A stretch of DNA of 16,607 bases from Deferribacter abyssi (lineage in GTDB: Bacteria > Chrysiogenota > Deferribacteres > Deferribacterales > Deferribacteraceae). The notes under the pieces are model-generated. The model ran no database searches and was not told where the DNA came from. It worked only from the letters and a program-made list of their open reading frames with translations. Each line of letters starts with the position of its first letter. The stretch's first letter is position 1. Both the position numbers and the translations under genes were made by a program. The DNA lies in the NCBI RefSeq assembly GCF_049472655.1, contig NZ_JAQNCS010000027.1:1-16607 (forward strand), in the 5' to 3' direction. Positions 1 through 7,885 of the stretch are shown here, piece by piece.

Positions 1-12
1 AAAAGAATAAAA

Positions 13-480
13 ATGTGCGCAGGACTCATCTTTCGTGAAAGTGTAAACAAAACAGAACTCAAAGTGTTTTTTCCTCGTCCTTATGCTAAAATATACTATC
101 TCAATGAAACAGGCAATAAGGGTGTGGCTTTATGGGGATTGAGGAACGAAAAAGAAAAAGAAGAATTAAAAGTTGATTTGCCAATTACAGGTTGGGCAAA
201 GATTGAAAGTATCAGAAAAGGATATTGGAGTAGATTTAATCCAGCGAAAGTTTATATTCCAGCAGTTGGATTTATGGAAAAAGACAACCAAAAAAAGTCC
301 CACTGGTTTGAATTGAAAGATAACGAATTTATTTTAGCAATTTTGATAAAACAAAAAGATGCTAAAGTATGTTACATAGTAACACAACCTACTCCTAAAA
401 AGTATAGACATATACATGACAGATGGGTTATGACGGTTACAAAAGATAATTTATTTAAAGAGCTTAAAGCCAATGAATAA
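13..480 (+). CDS. SRAP-like (YedK/HMCES family) protein, compact and divergent
   Basis: SRAP proteins form a thiazolidine crosslink to abasic sites in single-stranded DNA through the cysteine exposed once the initiator Met is removed. This 155-aa product begins Met-Cys, which fixes the start, and then follows the SRAP order: WG (41-42), a block WAKIES (61-66), PAVGFME (83-89) with the family's Glu at 89, and HDRW (135-138) matching the HDRM-type His motif. In YedK-like proteins the middle block is NARAE-like; here Asn is replaced by Trp61 and Arg by Lys63, so DNA contacts may differ. At 155 aa it is shorter than the roughly 200-230 aa of typical members. No clear Shine-Dalgarno is visible. 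Its 3' end overlaps the next gene by 8 bases, so the two are probably co-expressed. The small accessory neighbours and the truncated comM suggest a phage or mobile-element origin. Family assignment is by motif reading only. Confidence 0.6.
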   Translation: MCAGLIFRESVNKTELKVFFPRPYAKIYYLNETGNKGVALWGLRNEKEKEELKVDLPITGWAKIESIRKGYWSRFNPAKVYIPAVGFMEKDNQKKSHWFELKDNEFILAILIKQKDAKVCYIVTQPTPKKYRHIHDRWVMTVTKDNLFKELKANE

Positions 481-922
481 ATCAAAGTATTATAAAAACT
501 CAAAATATTCTTTTCCAAAATACTCTGACGAACATATTGATTTTATAGCAGAATGTATCAAGACTATGACAGACGAAGAAATATACGAAACATTTACAAA
601 AGAATTTCCAGACGTAAATGTAACACTAAAATCTATAAAACATTTAATAAACCGATTTAACTTAGAAAAACATTGTATTCCACCTAATACTGATAAGCCC
701 TGGGAGCTTGTGAGAGAAAATAAAGTTCAATGTGCTATCTGTGGTAGATGGTTAAAAACCTTACATGGACATGTTGAGTCAAAACATGACATAACTATAT
801 CAGAATATAAAGAAAAATTTGGAATTAACAGTACGCAACCTTTATGTTGCAATAACATTTCAGAAAGATATAGCAAAAGAGCTAAAATAATTTTTCAAAA
901 TATTGGCGTCCAGATAAATTGA
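473..922 (+). CDS. Ros/MucR-type zinc-finger protein
   Basis: The 149-aa product has a C-terminal Ros/MucR-like zinc finger: CAICGRWLKTLHGHVESKH (about residues 87-105) followed by DITISEYKEKFGI. This matches the C-x2-C ... H-x(3-5)-H finger and the 'LT..EY..KWG' helix of MucR/Ros transcriptional regulators. The N-terminal half (residues 15-65, DEHIDFIAECIKTMTDEEI and onwards) is predicted helical and resembles homing-endonuclease-associated or HTH segments that sense 'TDEEI' type turns, but I cannot name it. The start ATG overlaps the stop region of the SRAP-like gene and there is no strong ribosome-binding site. The frame stops at TGA 920-922, while the next frame begins at a TTG overlapping that stop and has no Shine-Dalgarno of its own. 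The two may therefore be one gene interrupted by a frameshift. Likely a DNA-binding regulator of the mobile element; target unknown. Confidence 0.6.
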   Translation: MNKSKYYKNSKYSFPKYSDEHIDFIAECIKTMTDEEIYETFTKEFPDVNVTLKSIKHLINRFNLEKHCIPPNTDKPWELVRENKVQCAICGRWLKTLHGHVESKHDITISEYKEKFGINSTQPLCCNNISERYSKRAKIIFQNIGVQIN

Positions 923-1215
923 TAGGAGTTAGACCTTATAGATACGAAAAAAGAAAACAAGCGGTAATAGACAGGATTGAAAAAGGATTACAAAGTAAAG
1001 CAGCAAAGGCTAAGAAACCACATAAAGAAACACAAAAAGCAAAACAATATGAAAATTACATAAAACAATTAAGAGATGAAAAAGGGTTGTCTTTTGTAAA
1101 GATACGGGATATTCTAAAAAAAGAATTTAACATAGAAGTGTCGGATACAACTGTGAAAAGAATTTATTATGGAAAAAGGAGTAATTGGAAAAAAAGTGAA
1201 AAACAAGCAAATTGA
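919..1215 (+). CDS. HTH-like protein, possibly the 3' part of the preceding gene
   Basis: A 98-aa frame, very basic in its first half (many Lys/Arg), ends in a segment that reads like a helix-turn-helix of resolvase or regulator type: LRDEKGLSFVKIRDILKKEF and then VSDTTVKRIYYGK (about residues 51-88). The only early start is a TTG at 919 overlapping the stop of the zinc-finger gene, and no Shine-Dalgarno precedes it. The frame is open back to 886 and would read ...KYWRPDKLIGVRPYR, so homologous sequence may continue upstream through a -1 shift near the T5 run at 891-895. I infer either a pseudogene or sequencing frameshift, or a translationally coupled second protein. Function beyond probable DNA binding is unknown. 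Confidence 0.4.
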   Translation: MIGVRPYRYEKRKQAVIDRIEKGLQSKAAKAKKPHKETQKAKQYENYIKQLRDEKGLSFVKIRDILKKEFNIEVSDTTVKRIYYGKRSNWKKSEKQAN

Positions 1216-1453
1216 TGAAGTAAAAGAAATAGTGTTAAAAAAAGTAAAATTACCAGAACTTGTTATTTATGAATGGGGTGAAGGAATCCCTAAAAACCGT
1301 AACCTTTATTGCGATATTGATGAATCTAAATGTTGGTATATAGTATATAATTTTAAATGTAATAACGCAATATTAGAATCCGCAAAACTCTTAATTTTAG
1401 ATAAAAACTCCAATAAAGTGCTATATGACGACTCACTACTTGATGAAGGCTAA
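1196..1453 (+). CDS. hypothetical protein of the island
   Basis: This small frame is not one I recognise. It can start at ATG 1169 (94 aa), which overlaps the preceding frame by 47 bases and has no ribosome-binding site, or at GTG 1196 (85 aa), which has GGAG at 1178-1181 with a long 14-base spacer. I list the shorter form, which overlaps its neighbour less. The product reads KLPELVIYEWGEGIPKNRNL, then CDIDESKCWYIVYNFK, and ends LLDEG. It is acidic towards the C-terminus with alternating beta-like hydrophobics and has no transmembrane segment or signal peptide. It lies on the same strand as, and next to, the other accessory genes and ends 136 bases before the comM remnant, so it may be the last gene of the inserted element. 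Confidence 0.45.
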   Translation: MKNKQIDEVKEIVLKKVKLPELVIYEWGEGIPKNRNLYCDIDESKCWYIVYNFKCNNAILESAKLLILDKNSNKVLYDDSLLDEG

Positions 1454-1589
1454 TTTTCAAAGGAAAAATATGGGATGTTATTCTTGTCAATATTAGTGAA
1501 AGGTGATATAGATAGCGTGATTTGAATTAGAGAAAAAAAAGAAAACGTTACATAAAAAATACAAATGTTATTAAATACATATATAAAAG

Positions 1590-2267
1590 ATGAGTATTTG
1601 TTCTCCTAAGTATCAAACAGTAACTTCCATCCACAACGGTATACTTTTTTGCGATGAACTACTGGAATTCAAAAAAAGTGTATTAGAAGTATTGAGACAG
1701 CCGTTAGAAGATAGAGTTGTCACAGTGAGCAGAGCTAACAGGACAGTTACCTATCCTGCAAGTTTTATGTTTGTTGCAGCGTGCAATCCTTGTCCTTGCG
1801 GATATTTAGGAGATAATAAAAGAGAATGTGTATGTACACAAGCTCAAATTCAAAGATATAGAGCTAAATTATCTGGGCCATTGATGGATAGAATTGATAT
1901 TCAATTGCAAGTATCTTCAATCGATATAAAAGACTTAACTAAGCTACAACCAGGAGAATCATCTGAAAAGATTAGAATACGAGTAGAAAGAGCAAGAAAG
2001 ATTCAGATGGATAGGTTTAAAGAAGAAGGAATATTATATAATTCTCAGATGAATGAAAAACTTATTAGAAAGTATTGTGAACTTGATGAATCAAGCTTAA
2101 AATTGATGGAACAAGCTGTGACAAAATTGGGGTTATCGGCAAGAGCCTATTCAAAGATTTTAAAAGTAGCTAGAACAATTGCTGATTTAGAAGAATCAAA
2201 AAATCTTTCATCTAAACACATTTTAGAGGCTATTCAGTATCGCATACTTGATAAAGGAAATCTATAA
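1590..2267 (+). pseudogene. comM: 5'-truncated comM/yifB (Mg-chelatase-like AAA+ ATPase)
   Basis: ComM/YifB is an AAA+ helicase-like ATPase that promotes branch migration during natural transformation; full-length members are about 500 aa. Here only the last 225 residues remain. Visible are Walker B (GILFCDELLEF, residues 17-27), the LEVLRQPLEDR block, the cysteine-rich CNPCPCGYLG and ECVCT loops (65-82), SGPLMDRIDI (95-104, sensor/arginine region) and the C-terminal helical domain up to its natural end. The N-terminal Lon-like domain and Walker A are absent from this window. Homology begins about at SPK, equivalent to the PKPGE... motif just before Walker B, and an in-frame stop lies at 1584-1586. 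No Shine-Dalgarno precedes ATG 1590. The remnant therefore cannot be an active ATPase. Upstream sequence is unrelated accessory DNA, as expected if an element had inserted into comM. Confidence 0.82.
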
Positions 2268-2863
2268 TTTATCACCTGTGAAAAATAATTAATTCTTACA
2301 TTTTAGTATGAACTAAATCGATATATTTGAGATAGGTAAATCAATCTTATTGTATAATATTTTCGTTTTTACTGCATTATTAGTTTGTTATAATTCATAA
2401 AATAATGTTATATTTTATAAAACTTGTCTTAATAATCATTTGTAATTTTATGTATTGAAAATACCTATAGCCTTTCTTTATAAACATAAAACAACCTAAT
2501 AACTGCAATTAAAAATTCAAATATATCTAATATGCAAAAATTGTGAATTTTTTGGTAATTTAACGGCAAAGCGTAAAAAAGTTGTAAAATATCCTATAAA
2601 TTTACAGCCTATTACTGATAACATGGTATTATTATTATCATTATTTAGAAATTGATAGTCAAATAACTTGTACATATATAAGCACCTAAGCACATATATT
2701 TTGATTGCTATATATACACATAAAATAAAACCAAATATTATAAATAAATCAAATAACTATCATTACTTTTTCTTATAAAAAATCTTGTTTTCTACAAATT
2801 TTATTGCTAATAACTTTTTTTTATTAAATTTATTTATTTTCATAAACATCTCATGGAGGTAAT
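2268..2863. other. AT-rich gene-free region upstream of the hydrogenase operon
   Basis: About 600 bases with no convincing reading frame on either strand and very high A+T. The only structure I can support is the promoter candidate and repeats around 2652-2693, with a long leader of about 175 bases to hybO. No sigma-54 (GG-N10-GC with TGGCAC-type flanks) site or FNR box was recognised. Confidence 0.6.
2652..2693 (+). promoter_or_regulatory. candidate sigma-70 promoter and repeats for the hyb operon
   Basis: TTGATA (2652-2657) and TATATA (2675-2680) are separated by 17 bases, an ideal sigma-70 spacing. The -35 hexamer lies within an 11-bp palindrome TTGATAGTCAA (2652-2662). Immediately at the predicted start point are two direct copies of TAAGCAC (2679-2685 and 2687-2693). 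These could be regulator sites. In such AT-rich DNA chance matches to a promoter are common, so confidence is limited. Confidence 0.35.
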
Positions 2864-3949
2864 ATGCAAAGAGTTAATATCAGCAGACGTGATTTTATTA
2901 AAATATGTATCAAAACAACAGCTTTAATGGGTCTTCCTTACGGAATGTATACAAAAGTTGCAGAAGCTGCAGAAAAAGTAGTGAAGCCACCGGTTGTTTG
3001 GTTACACTTTCAAGAGTGCACAGGTTGTTCAGAATCTTTGCTTCGTTCTAATCATCCTGGTCTATCAGAGTTCATTCTCGATCTAGTATCATTAGAGTAT
3101 CATGAAACTTTAATGGCAGGCTCAGGTACACAAGCTGAAAAATCTTTGCAAAACGCAGTCACAGAATATAAAGATAGTTATATTCTAGTTATTGAGGGAG
3201 CAATTCCCACAAAAGAAAATGGAGTTTATTGCCAGATAGGAGGAAAAACAGCTTTAGAATTATTAGATGAAATGGCAAAAAATGCTGTGGGAATCATTTC
3301 TATAGGAACCTGTGCATCATATGGAGGAATTCAAGCTGTTGAACCTAATCCCACTGGTGCAGTAGGTGTCTGGGATATTATAAAAGATAAATCTATCATT
3401 AACATACCTGGTTGTCCTCCAAATCCTTACAATTTTTTATCGGTAATCCTATATTATTTAACTTTCAACAAGTTTCCAAAACTTGATAAATCAAATAGAC
3501 CATTGTTTGCCTATGGTAGAAAAATTCATGAACATTGTGAAAGAAGACCACATTTTGATGCAGGTAGATTTGCTGAAAAATATGGCGATGAAGGACACAA
3601 GAATGGGTATTGTTTATATAAATTAGGATGCAAAGGGCCATCTACTTTTGCGAACTGTTCTGTTCTTAGGTTTAACGATGTAGGTGTTTGGCCAGTTTCT
3701 GTTGGTCATCCATGCATTGGATGTACGGAACATTCTATTCTCTTTAAAAAATCAATTGACGAAAAAGTTCAGATACACAATCCAACACCTCCTGATACAT
3801 ATCCAACAACCAAACCAATTGAACGAGGTAAGGGGGCAGATACTATAACTGCGGCTGTTGTAGGAACAGTAGCAGGTGCAGCTCTTGGAGCAGGTGCTGT
3901 GTTGGCTAAAAAGCTACCTAAGGAGGATGATTGTGAAAAGGAAAACTAG
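2864..3949 (+). CDS. hybO: [NiFe] hydrogenase small subunit (group 1, Hyb type)
   Basis: Electron-transfer subunit of a periplasm-facing uptake hydrogenase, carrying three Fe-S clusters from the NiFe site towards the membrane. The 361-aa protein starts with a Tat leader (SRRDFIK, residues 7-13, then a hydrophobic run) that would export the folded heterodimer. Proximal 4Fe-4S ligands are Cys52, Cys55, Cys150 and Cys184; distal-cluster ligands are His222, Cys225, Cys250 and Cys256; medial 3Fe-4S ligands are Cys265, Cys284 and Cys287. The proximal motif is CTGC and the second is CASYGG, so the two extra cysteines of oxygen-tolerant enzymes are missing. A C-terminal Ala/Gly-rich hydrophobic stretch (about 328-348) is the usual membrane anchor. 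GGAGGT at 2855-2860 supports ATG 2864. It is first in the five-gene operon, and the stop overlaps the start of hybA. Confidence 0.95.
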   Translation: MQRVNISRRDFIKICIKTTALMGLPYGMYTKVAEAAEKVVKPPVVWLHFQECTGCSESLLRSNHPGLSEFILDLVSLEYHETLMAGSGTQAEKSLQNAVTEYKDSYILVIEGAIPTKENGVYCQIGGKTALELLDEMAKNAVGIISIGTCASYGGIQAVEPNPTGAVGVWDIIKDKSIINIPGCPPNPYNFLSVILYYLTFNKFPKLDKSNRPLFAYGRKIHEHCERRPHFDAGRFAEKYGDEGHKNGYCLYKLGCKGPSTFANCSVLRFNDVGVWPVSVGHPCIGCTEHSILFKKSIDEKVQIHNPTPPDTYPTTKPIERGKGADTITAAVVGTVAGAALGAGAVLAKKLPKEDDCEKEN

Positions 3950-4835
3950 GAGAGAATTTCTAAAATCATCCTTTAGTTTTATGGCCAGTGCTTGTGTTTC
4001 AGGTGTAGCTACTGCAGAAGCTAGTGAAGAAAGTTATGTGAAAGATGAAGCATACGCAATGTTTTATGATGCTACAGCTTGTGTAGGATGTAAAGCATGT
4101 GTTGCAGCTTGCAAAAGGGTGAATGGCTTACCTGCAAAAAAAGCTGATTTTGATCCAGATGGTAAGTGGGATGCCCCTGTAGATTTAGACAGTAAAACGA
4201 GAACTATTATAAAGTTATATAAAGAAAACAATAATATTTGGTCATATATAAAACATCAGTGCATGCATTGTGCAAAACCATCATGTGTCTCAGCTTGCCC
4301 CGTTGGAGCAATGAGACAAGACGAAACTGGTATAGTTCATTACAATGAAAACATTTGTATTGGTTGTCGTTACTGCCAAGTGGCTTGTCCTTTTAATATT
4401 CCAAAGTTTGAATGGGAAAAAGCGTTCCCAAAAATAGTCAAATGTGATATGTGTAAATTTACAAACCTAGAAAAGAAAGGAGAACCAGCTTGTACAGAAG
4501 TTTGTCCAGTTAATGCAGTTGTTTTTGGTAGAAGAAAAAATCTTTTAAATGAAGCAAAAAGACGTCTCAAAGAAAATCCTGATAAATACATTAATCACAT
4601 TTATGGAGAACTTGAAGCTGGTGGAACAAACGTTATCTATTTAGCTTCTGTACCTTTTGAAAAACTAGGTTTTCCAAAACTAGATAATAAGTCACCAGCA
4701 GCTTTTACCGAAAAAATTCAACATACAGTTTATAAGGGATTTATTGCTCCAATCGCTTTATATGCGACACTTTGTCTAATTGCTCTCAGAAATAGGAGAA
4801 AAAATGAACAGCATGATGATAAGGAGGAAAAGTAA
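3933..4835 (+). CDS. hybA: hydrogenase 4[4Fe-4S] ferredoxin-like subunit (HybA type)
   Basis: Links the hydrogenase small subunit to the quinone-reactive membrane subunit. The start is GTG 3933, with AGGAGG at 3921-3926 and a 6-base spacer; this gives 300 aa and places the Tat motif TRREFLK at residues 5-11. Upstream in-frame codons, including ATG 3876, have no such site. Sixteen cysteines form four cubane sets: 50/53/56/60, 110/113/118/122, 142/145/148/152 and 171/174/187/191, the DmsB/HybA pattern. One hydrophobic helix near the C-terminus (about 269-285, followed by RNRRK) would anchor it in the membrane. The gene overlaps the 3' end of hybO by 17 bases and its stop overlaps the hybB start in TAATG, indicating translational coupling. 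Confidence 0.93.
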   Translation: MKRKTRREFLKSSFSFMASACVSGVATAEASEESYVKDEAYAMFYDATACVGCKACVAACKRVNGLPAKKADFDPDGKWDAPVDLDSKTRTIIKLYKENNNIWSYIKHQCMHCAKPSCVSACPVGAMRQDETGIVHYNENICIGCRYCQVACPFNIPKFEWEKAFPKIVKCDMCKFTNLEKKGEPACTEVCPVNAVVFGRRKNLLNEAKRRLKENPDKYINHIYGELEAGGTNVIYLASVPFEKLGFPKLDNKSPAAFTEKIQHTVYKGFIAPIALYATLCLIALRNRRKNEQHDDKEEK

Positions 4836-6079
4836 TGGCTCATAAAAATGAATATACAGTGGTAAAAGGGAAAATATTGACGAAGCCATTTTTGTTCTTG
4901 CTGGTCTTGGTTATAATAGGTTTTATGTTTATTGTTATGCGCTATATAAAAGGTATTGGAGCAGTAACAAATTTAAGTGATGGGTATCCATGGGGTATTT
5001 GGATTGCCTATGATGTAGCTACAGGTACAGCTCTGGCGTGTGGAGGATATGCCATGGCAATATTGATTTATATAATGAATAAATGGAAATATCATCCGTT
5101 GATCAGATCTGCCATTCTTACAAGTTTATTTGGATATGGACTAGCAGGTTTTTCAGTCGTTATTGATCTCGGAAGATATTGGAATATCTATAACTTTTTT
5201 ATCCCCGCAAGATGGCAGTTTAATTCAGTGATGTTTGAAGTCGCTCTTTGCGTAATGATATATACATTGGTGTTATTTGTTGAATTTTTACCTGTAATCT
5301 TAGAGAGATTAAAAGAACAAAATAAGTTACTAGCAAAATATGCTGATTGGTTATACCCAAAATTAAATAATGTGCTTATATTTTTTATAGTCTTGGGAAT
5401 TACACTTCCTTCTATGCACCAATCATCTTTAGGCTCAATGATGACAATAGCTGTACATAAGCTACATCCTCTTTGGCATACCGGATTTCTTCCTCTACTT
5501 TTTCTTATTAATTGTGTATATATTGGTTTTGCTATTGTTATATTTGAATCGATTGTGTCCTCATATGCATTCAATAGACCTTATGAGGTAAAAGAATTAT
5601 CTGGGCTAGCTGGCATAATACCTTGGTTAACAGCAATTTGGGTCTCAATAAGAATTGGAGATTTATATTATAGAAAACAAATGTTAGCTGTTATTAAAGG
5701 AGATTTTTACTCAATAATGTTTTTAATTGAATTATTGTCGATAGTAGTTGGTTCTATAATGTTATTAAATGAGAAAGTAAAGAGATCCCCTAGGTGGTTA
5801 TTTATAACAGCATGCCTGATATTATTTGGTGGAGGAGTATACAGAATGAATGTTTATATTATTGGTTTTAATCCTGGCCCAGGCTGGAAATATTTTCCTT
5901 CATTACCAGAATTTATGATAACATTGGGGATAGTGGCATTAGAAATTTTATTATATTTGATTTTTATAAAATTGTTTCCAGTCCTACCAACTGGTCATAA
6001 ACCTGATGAAATTTTAACAGAAAAGACATTTGAAAAAAGCAAGGTAATACCAAGGAGGTTTGGATGGCAAAGAAGATAA
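4835..6079 (+). CDS. hybB: hydrogenase integral membrane subunit (HybB, NrfD/PsrC family)
   Basis: Quinone-reactive membrane partner of the hydrogenase. The 414-aa protein has about ten hydrophobic segments and no haem-binding cytochrome b signature, so it belongs to the NrfD/HybB type rather than the HyaC type. The motif SDGYPWGIWIAYD (48-60) before the second helix is characteristic of HybB. AAGGAGG at 4821-4827 lies 7 bases upstream of ATG 4835, which overlaps the hybA stop by one base. Its C-terminal cytoplasmic tail overlaps the start of hybC by 16 bases, and the hybC ribosome-binding site lies inside this gene. In E. coli hydrogenase 2, HybB with HybA passes electrons to menaquinone and may couple this to proton movement; the same role is inferred here. 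Confidence 0.93.
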   Translation: MAHKNEYTVVKGKILTKPFLFLLVLVIIGFMFIVMRYIKGIGAVTNLSDGYPWGIWIAYDVATGTALACGGYAMAILIYIMNKWKYHPLIRSAILTSLFGYGLAGFSVVIDLGRYWNIYNFFIPARWQFNSVMFEVALCVMIYTLVLFVEFLPVILERLKEQNKLLAKYADWLYPKLNNVLIFFIVLGITLPSMHQSSLGSMMTIAVHKLHPLWHTGFLPLLFLINCVYIGFAIVIFESIVSSYAFNRPYEVKELSGLAGIIPWLTAIWVSIRIGDLYYRKQMLAVIKGDFYSIMFLIELLSIVVGSIMLLNEKVKRSPRWLFITACLILFGGGVYRMNVYIIGFNPGPGWKYFPSLPEFMITLGIVALEILLYLIFIKLFPVLPTGHKPDEILTEKTFEKSKVIPRRFGWQRR

Positions 6080-7746
6080 CGATAGACCCAATTACAAGGA
6101 TTGAAGGTCATTTAAGAATTGATGTTGAAGTAAATAACGGCAAAGTAAGTAATGCTTGGGCATCTGCACAAATGTGGAGAGGGATAGAAGTAATATTAAG
6201 AGATAAAAATCCCAAAGATGCTTGGGCATTTGCTCAAAGATTCTGTGGAGTATGTACAACAGTTCATGCAATTGCTTCTATTAGGGCAGTTGAAAATGCT
6301 TTACATATTGAAGTTCCACTAAATGCACAATATATAAGAAACCTCATAATTGCACAGCATTCAGTTCAAGATCATATTGTTCATTTTTATCATTTATCGG
6401 CTTTTGATTGGATTGACATACTATCTGCTTTAAAGGGGGATCCCAAAAAAGCTGCATCCATTGCTCAGAGCTTTTCCGATTGGTCTGGTAATAGTGTTAA
6501 AGAATTTGAAAATGTTAAAGAAAAATTAAAAGGTTTTGTAAAAAGTGGGAGATTAGGAATTTTTGGCTCAGGTTATTGGGGGCATCAAGCTATGAGATTG
6601 ACTCCAGAACTCAATCTTATACTCATAACCCATTATTTAAGAGCTTTAGATTATCAGAGAAAGGCTGCTCAAGCAATAGCTATTCTTGGAGGAAAAAATC
6701 CTCATATTCAAAATTTATGCGTTGGAGGAGTTGCAACAGCAATCAATATGGATAATCTTGCTACAATCAATATGGAAAGATTAAGCTATTTAAGAAAATT
6801 AATGCAGGAATCAGCAGAGTTTGTTGAAAAAGTTTATTATCCTGATTTAGTAATTTTAGCAAACTCTTATAAAGACTGGTTTAATTATGGAAAAGGTGTC
6901 GATAACTACTTAGCTGTACCAGAATTTCCAATTGATGTGAAAAATGAGAAATTTGAGCTAGCTGGAGGCGTGTTTTTCGATGGACAAACAAAACCTTACA
7001 AGATATTTAATACTTATAAGGAAAAATATTTAATAGACTCTATAACTGAATCAATAGCACATTCATGGTATGAGGGCAAAAATAAACTTCATCCTTGGGA
7101 AGGTGAAACTAAACCTCATTACACAGGTTTTCAAGAAAACGGTAAATATTCATGGTCAAAGGCTCCTCGATTTGACGGAAAAGCAATTCAGGTGGGGCCT
7201 GTAGCTCAACTGTTTGCTATTTATGCGTCAGATAATAGTGAAATAAAACGTTTTATCGATGAAAGTTTACAAAGGATTGGCTTGAAAATCTATGATTTAC
7301 AATCTACTATGGGAAGACTTGTAGCAAGAGGAATAAGAGCAAGGATAATGGCACATATTTCATTAAAATTTTTAGATATGTTGATGGAAAACATTGCAAA
7401 AGGGGATATAGAGTATGCTAACCATACAGAAATACCTGACGGTGAATTTAAAGGGGTAGGTTTTCATGAGGCACCTCGTGGAACACTTTCACATTGGATT
7501 GTTATTAAAGACAAAAAAATCAAAAATTATCAGGCTGTAGTTCCTTCTACATGGAATGCGTCTCCTCGCGATGAAAAAGGAATCATGGGACCATATGAAG
7601 CTTCTTTGTTAGGAAATCCTGTTATTGAACCCGAAAAACCTTTGGAAATATTAAGAACAGTACATTCTTTTGATCCCTGTATAGCTTGTGCAGTACATAC
7701 AATAGATCCAAAAGGAAATGAAATTGTTAAAGTAAAAGTTCTTTAG
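6064..7746 (+). CDS. hybC: [NiFe] hydrogenase large (catalytic) subunit
   Basis: Carries the Ni-Fe(CN)2CO centre that splits H2. The 560-aa length fits group 1 large subunits. The N-terminal ligand motif RFCGVCTTVH (Cys61, Cys64, His68) and the C-terminal motif DPCIACAVH (Cys539, Cys542, His545) are both intact, as are ITRIEGH (10-16) and the FHEAPRGTLSHW block in the last quarter. A 15-residue tail after His545 would be cut off by the HybD protease downstream. The nickel ligand at 539 is cysteine, not selenocysteine. It has no signal peptide of its own and would be co-exported with HybO via the Tat leader. AAGGAGG at 6052-6058 supports ATG 6064. Confidence 0.96.
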   Translation: MAKKITIDPITRIEGHLRIDVEVNNGKVSNAWASAQMWRGIEVILRDKNPKDAWAFAQRFCGVCTTVHAIASIRAVENALHIEVPLNAQYIRNLIIAQHSVQDHIVHFYHLSAFDWIDILSALKGDPKKAASIAQSFSDWSGNSVKEFENVKEKLKGFVKSGRLGIFGSGYWGHQAMRLTPELNLILITHYLRALDYQRKAAQAIAILGGKNPHIQNLCVGGVATAINMDNLATINMERLSYLRKLMQESAEFVEKVYYPDLVILANSYKDWFNYGKGVDNYLAVPEFPIDVKNEKFELAGGVFFDGQTKPYKIFNTYKEKYLIDSITESIAHSWYEGKNKLHPWEGETKPHYTGFQENGKYSWSKAPRFDGKAIQVGPVAQLFAIYASDNSEIKRFIDESLQRIGLKIYDLQSTMGRLVARGIRARIMAHISLKFLDMLMENIAKGDIEYANHTEIPDGEFKGVGFHEAPRGTLSHWIVIKDKKIKNYQAVVPSTWNASPRDEKGIMGPYEASLLGNPVIEPEKPLEILRTVHSFDPCIACAVHTIDPKGNEIVKVKVL

Positions 7747-7817
7747 TTTCTTATGAAATATAAAAGTTTTAATATTGCAAGCTACTAAGAACAATAAAGA
7801 ATACTTAACAAAACAAA

Positions 7818-7841
7818 AAAGAGGGGTTCTTTCCCCTCTTT
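7818..7841 (+). terminator. GC-rich hairpin between hybC and hybD
   Basis: Arms AAAGAGGGG (7818-7826) and CCCCTCTTT (7833-7841) pair perfectly around a 6-base loop, followed by TATACTTTT. This resembles an intrinsic terminator with an imperfect U-tract. It lies inside the operon, 77 bases after hybC, so it may only attenuate transcription into hybD or protect the 3' end of the structural mRNA. Confidence 0.55.
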
Positions 7842-7885
7842 ATACTTTTCAAGAAATTTAATGTGTATATTATTTGGAGGTGTTT

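Noticed and set aside
2268..2863. CRISPR array or phage-type repeats in the AT-rich gap
   Set aside because: No regularly spaced repeats; only short AT-rich similarities expected by composition.
3013..3330. Oxygen-tolerant hydrogenase
   Set aside because: The supernumerary cysteines at the proximal cluster are glycine here.
5188..5574. 128-aa frame on the - strand inside hybB
   Set aside because: Shadow of a strongly coding + strand membrane protein; the same holds for the other - strand frames within hyb, methyltransferase, psr and wtp genes.
7874..7885. Upstream TTG start for hybD
   Set aside because: It overlaps the GGAGG that would be its own ribosome-binding site; TTG 7886 has the right spacing.
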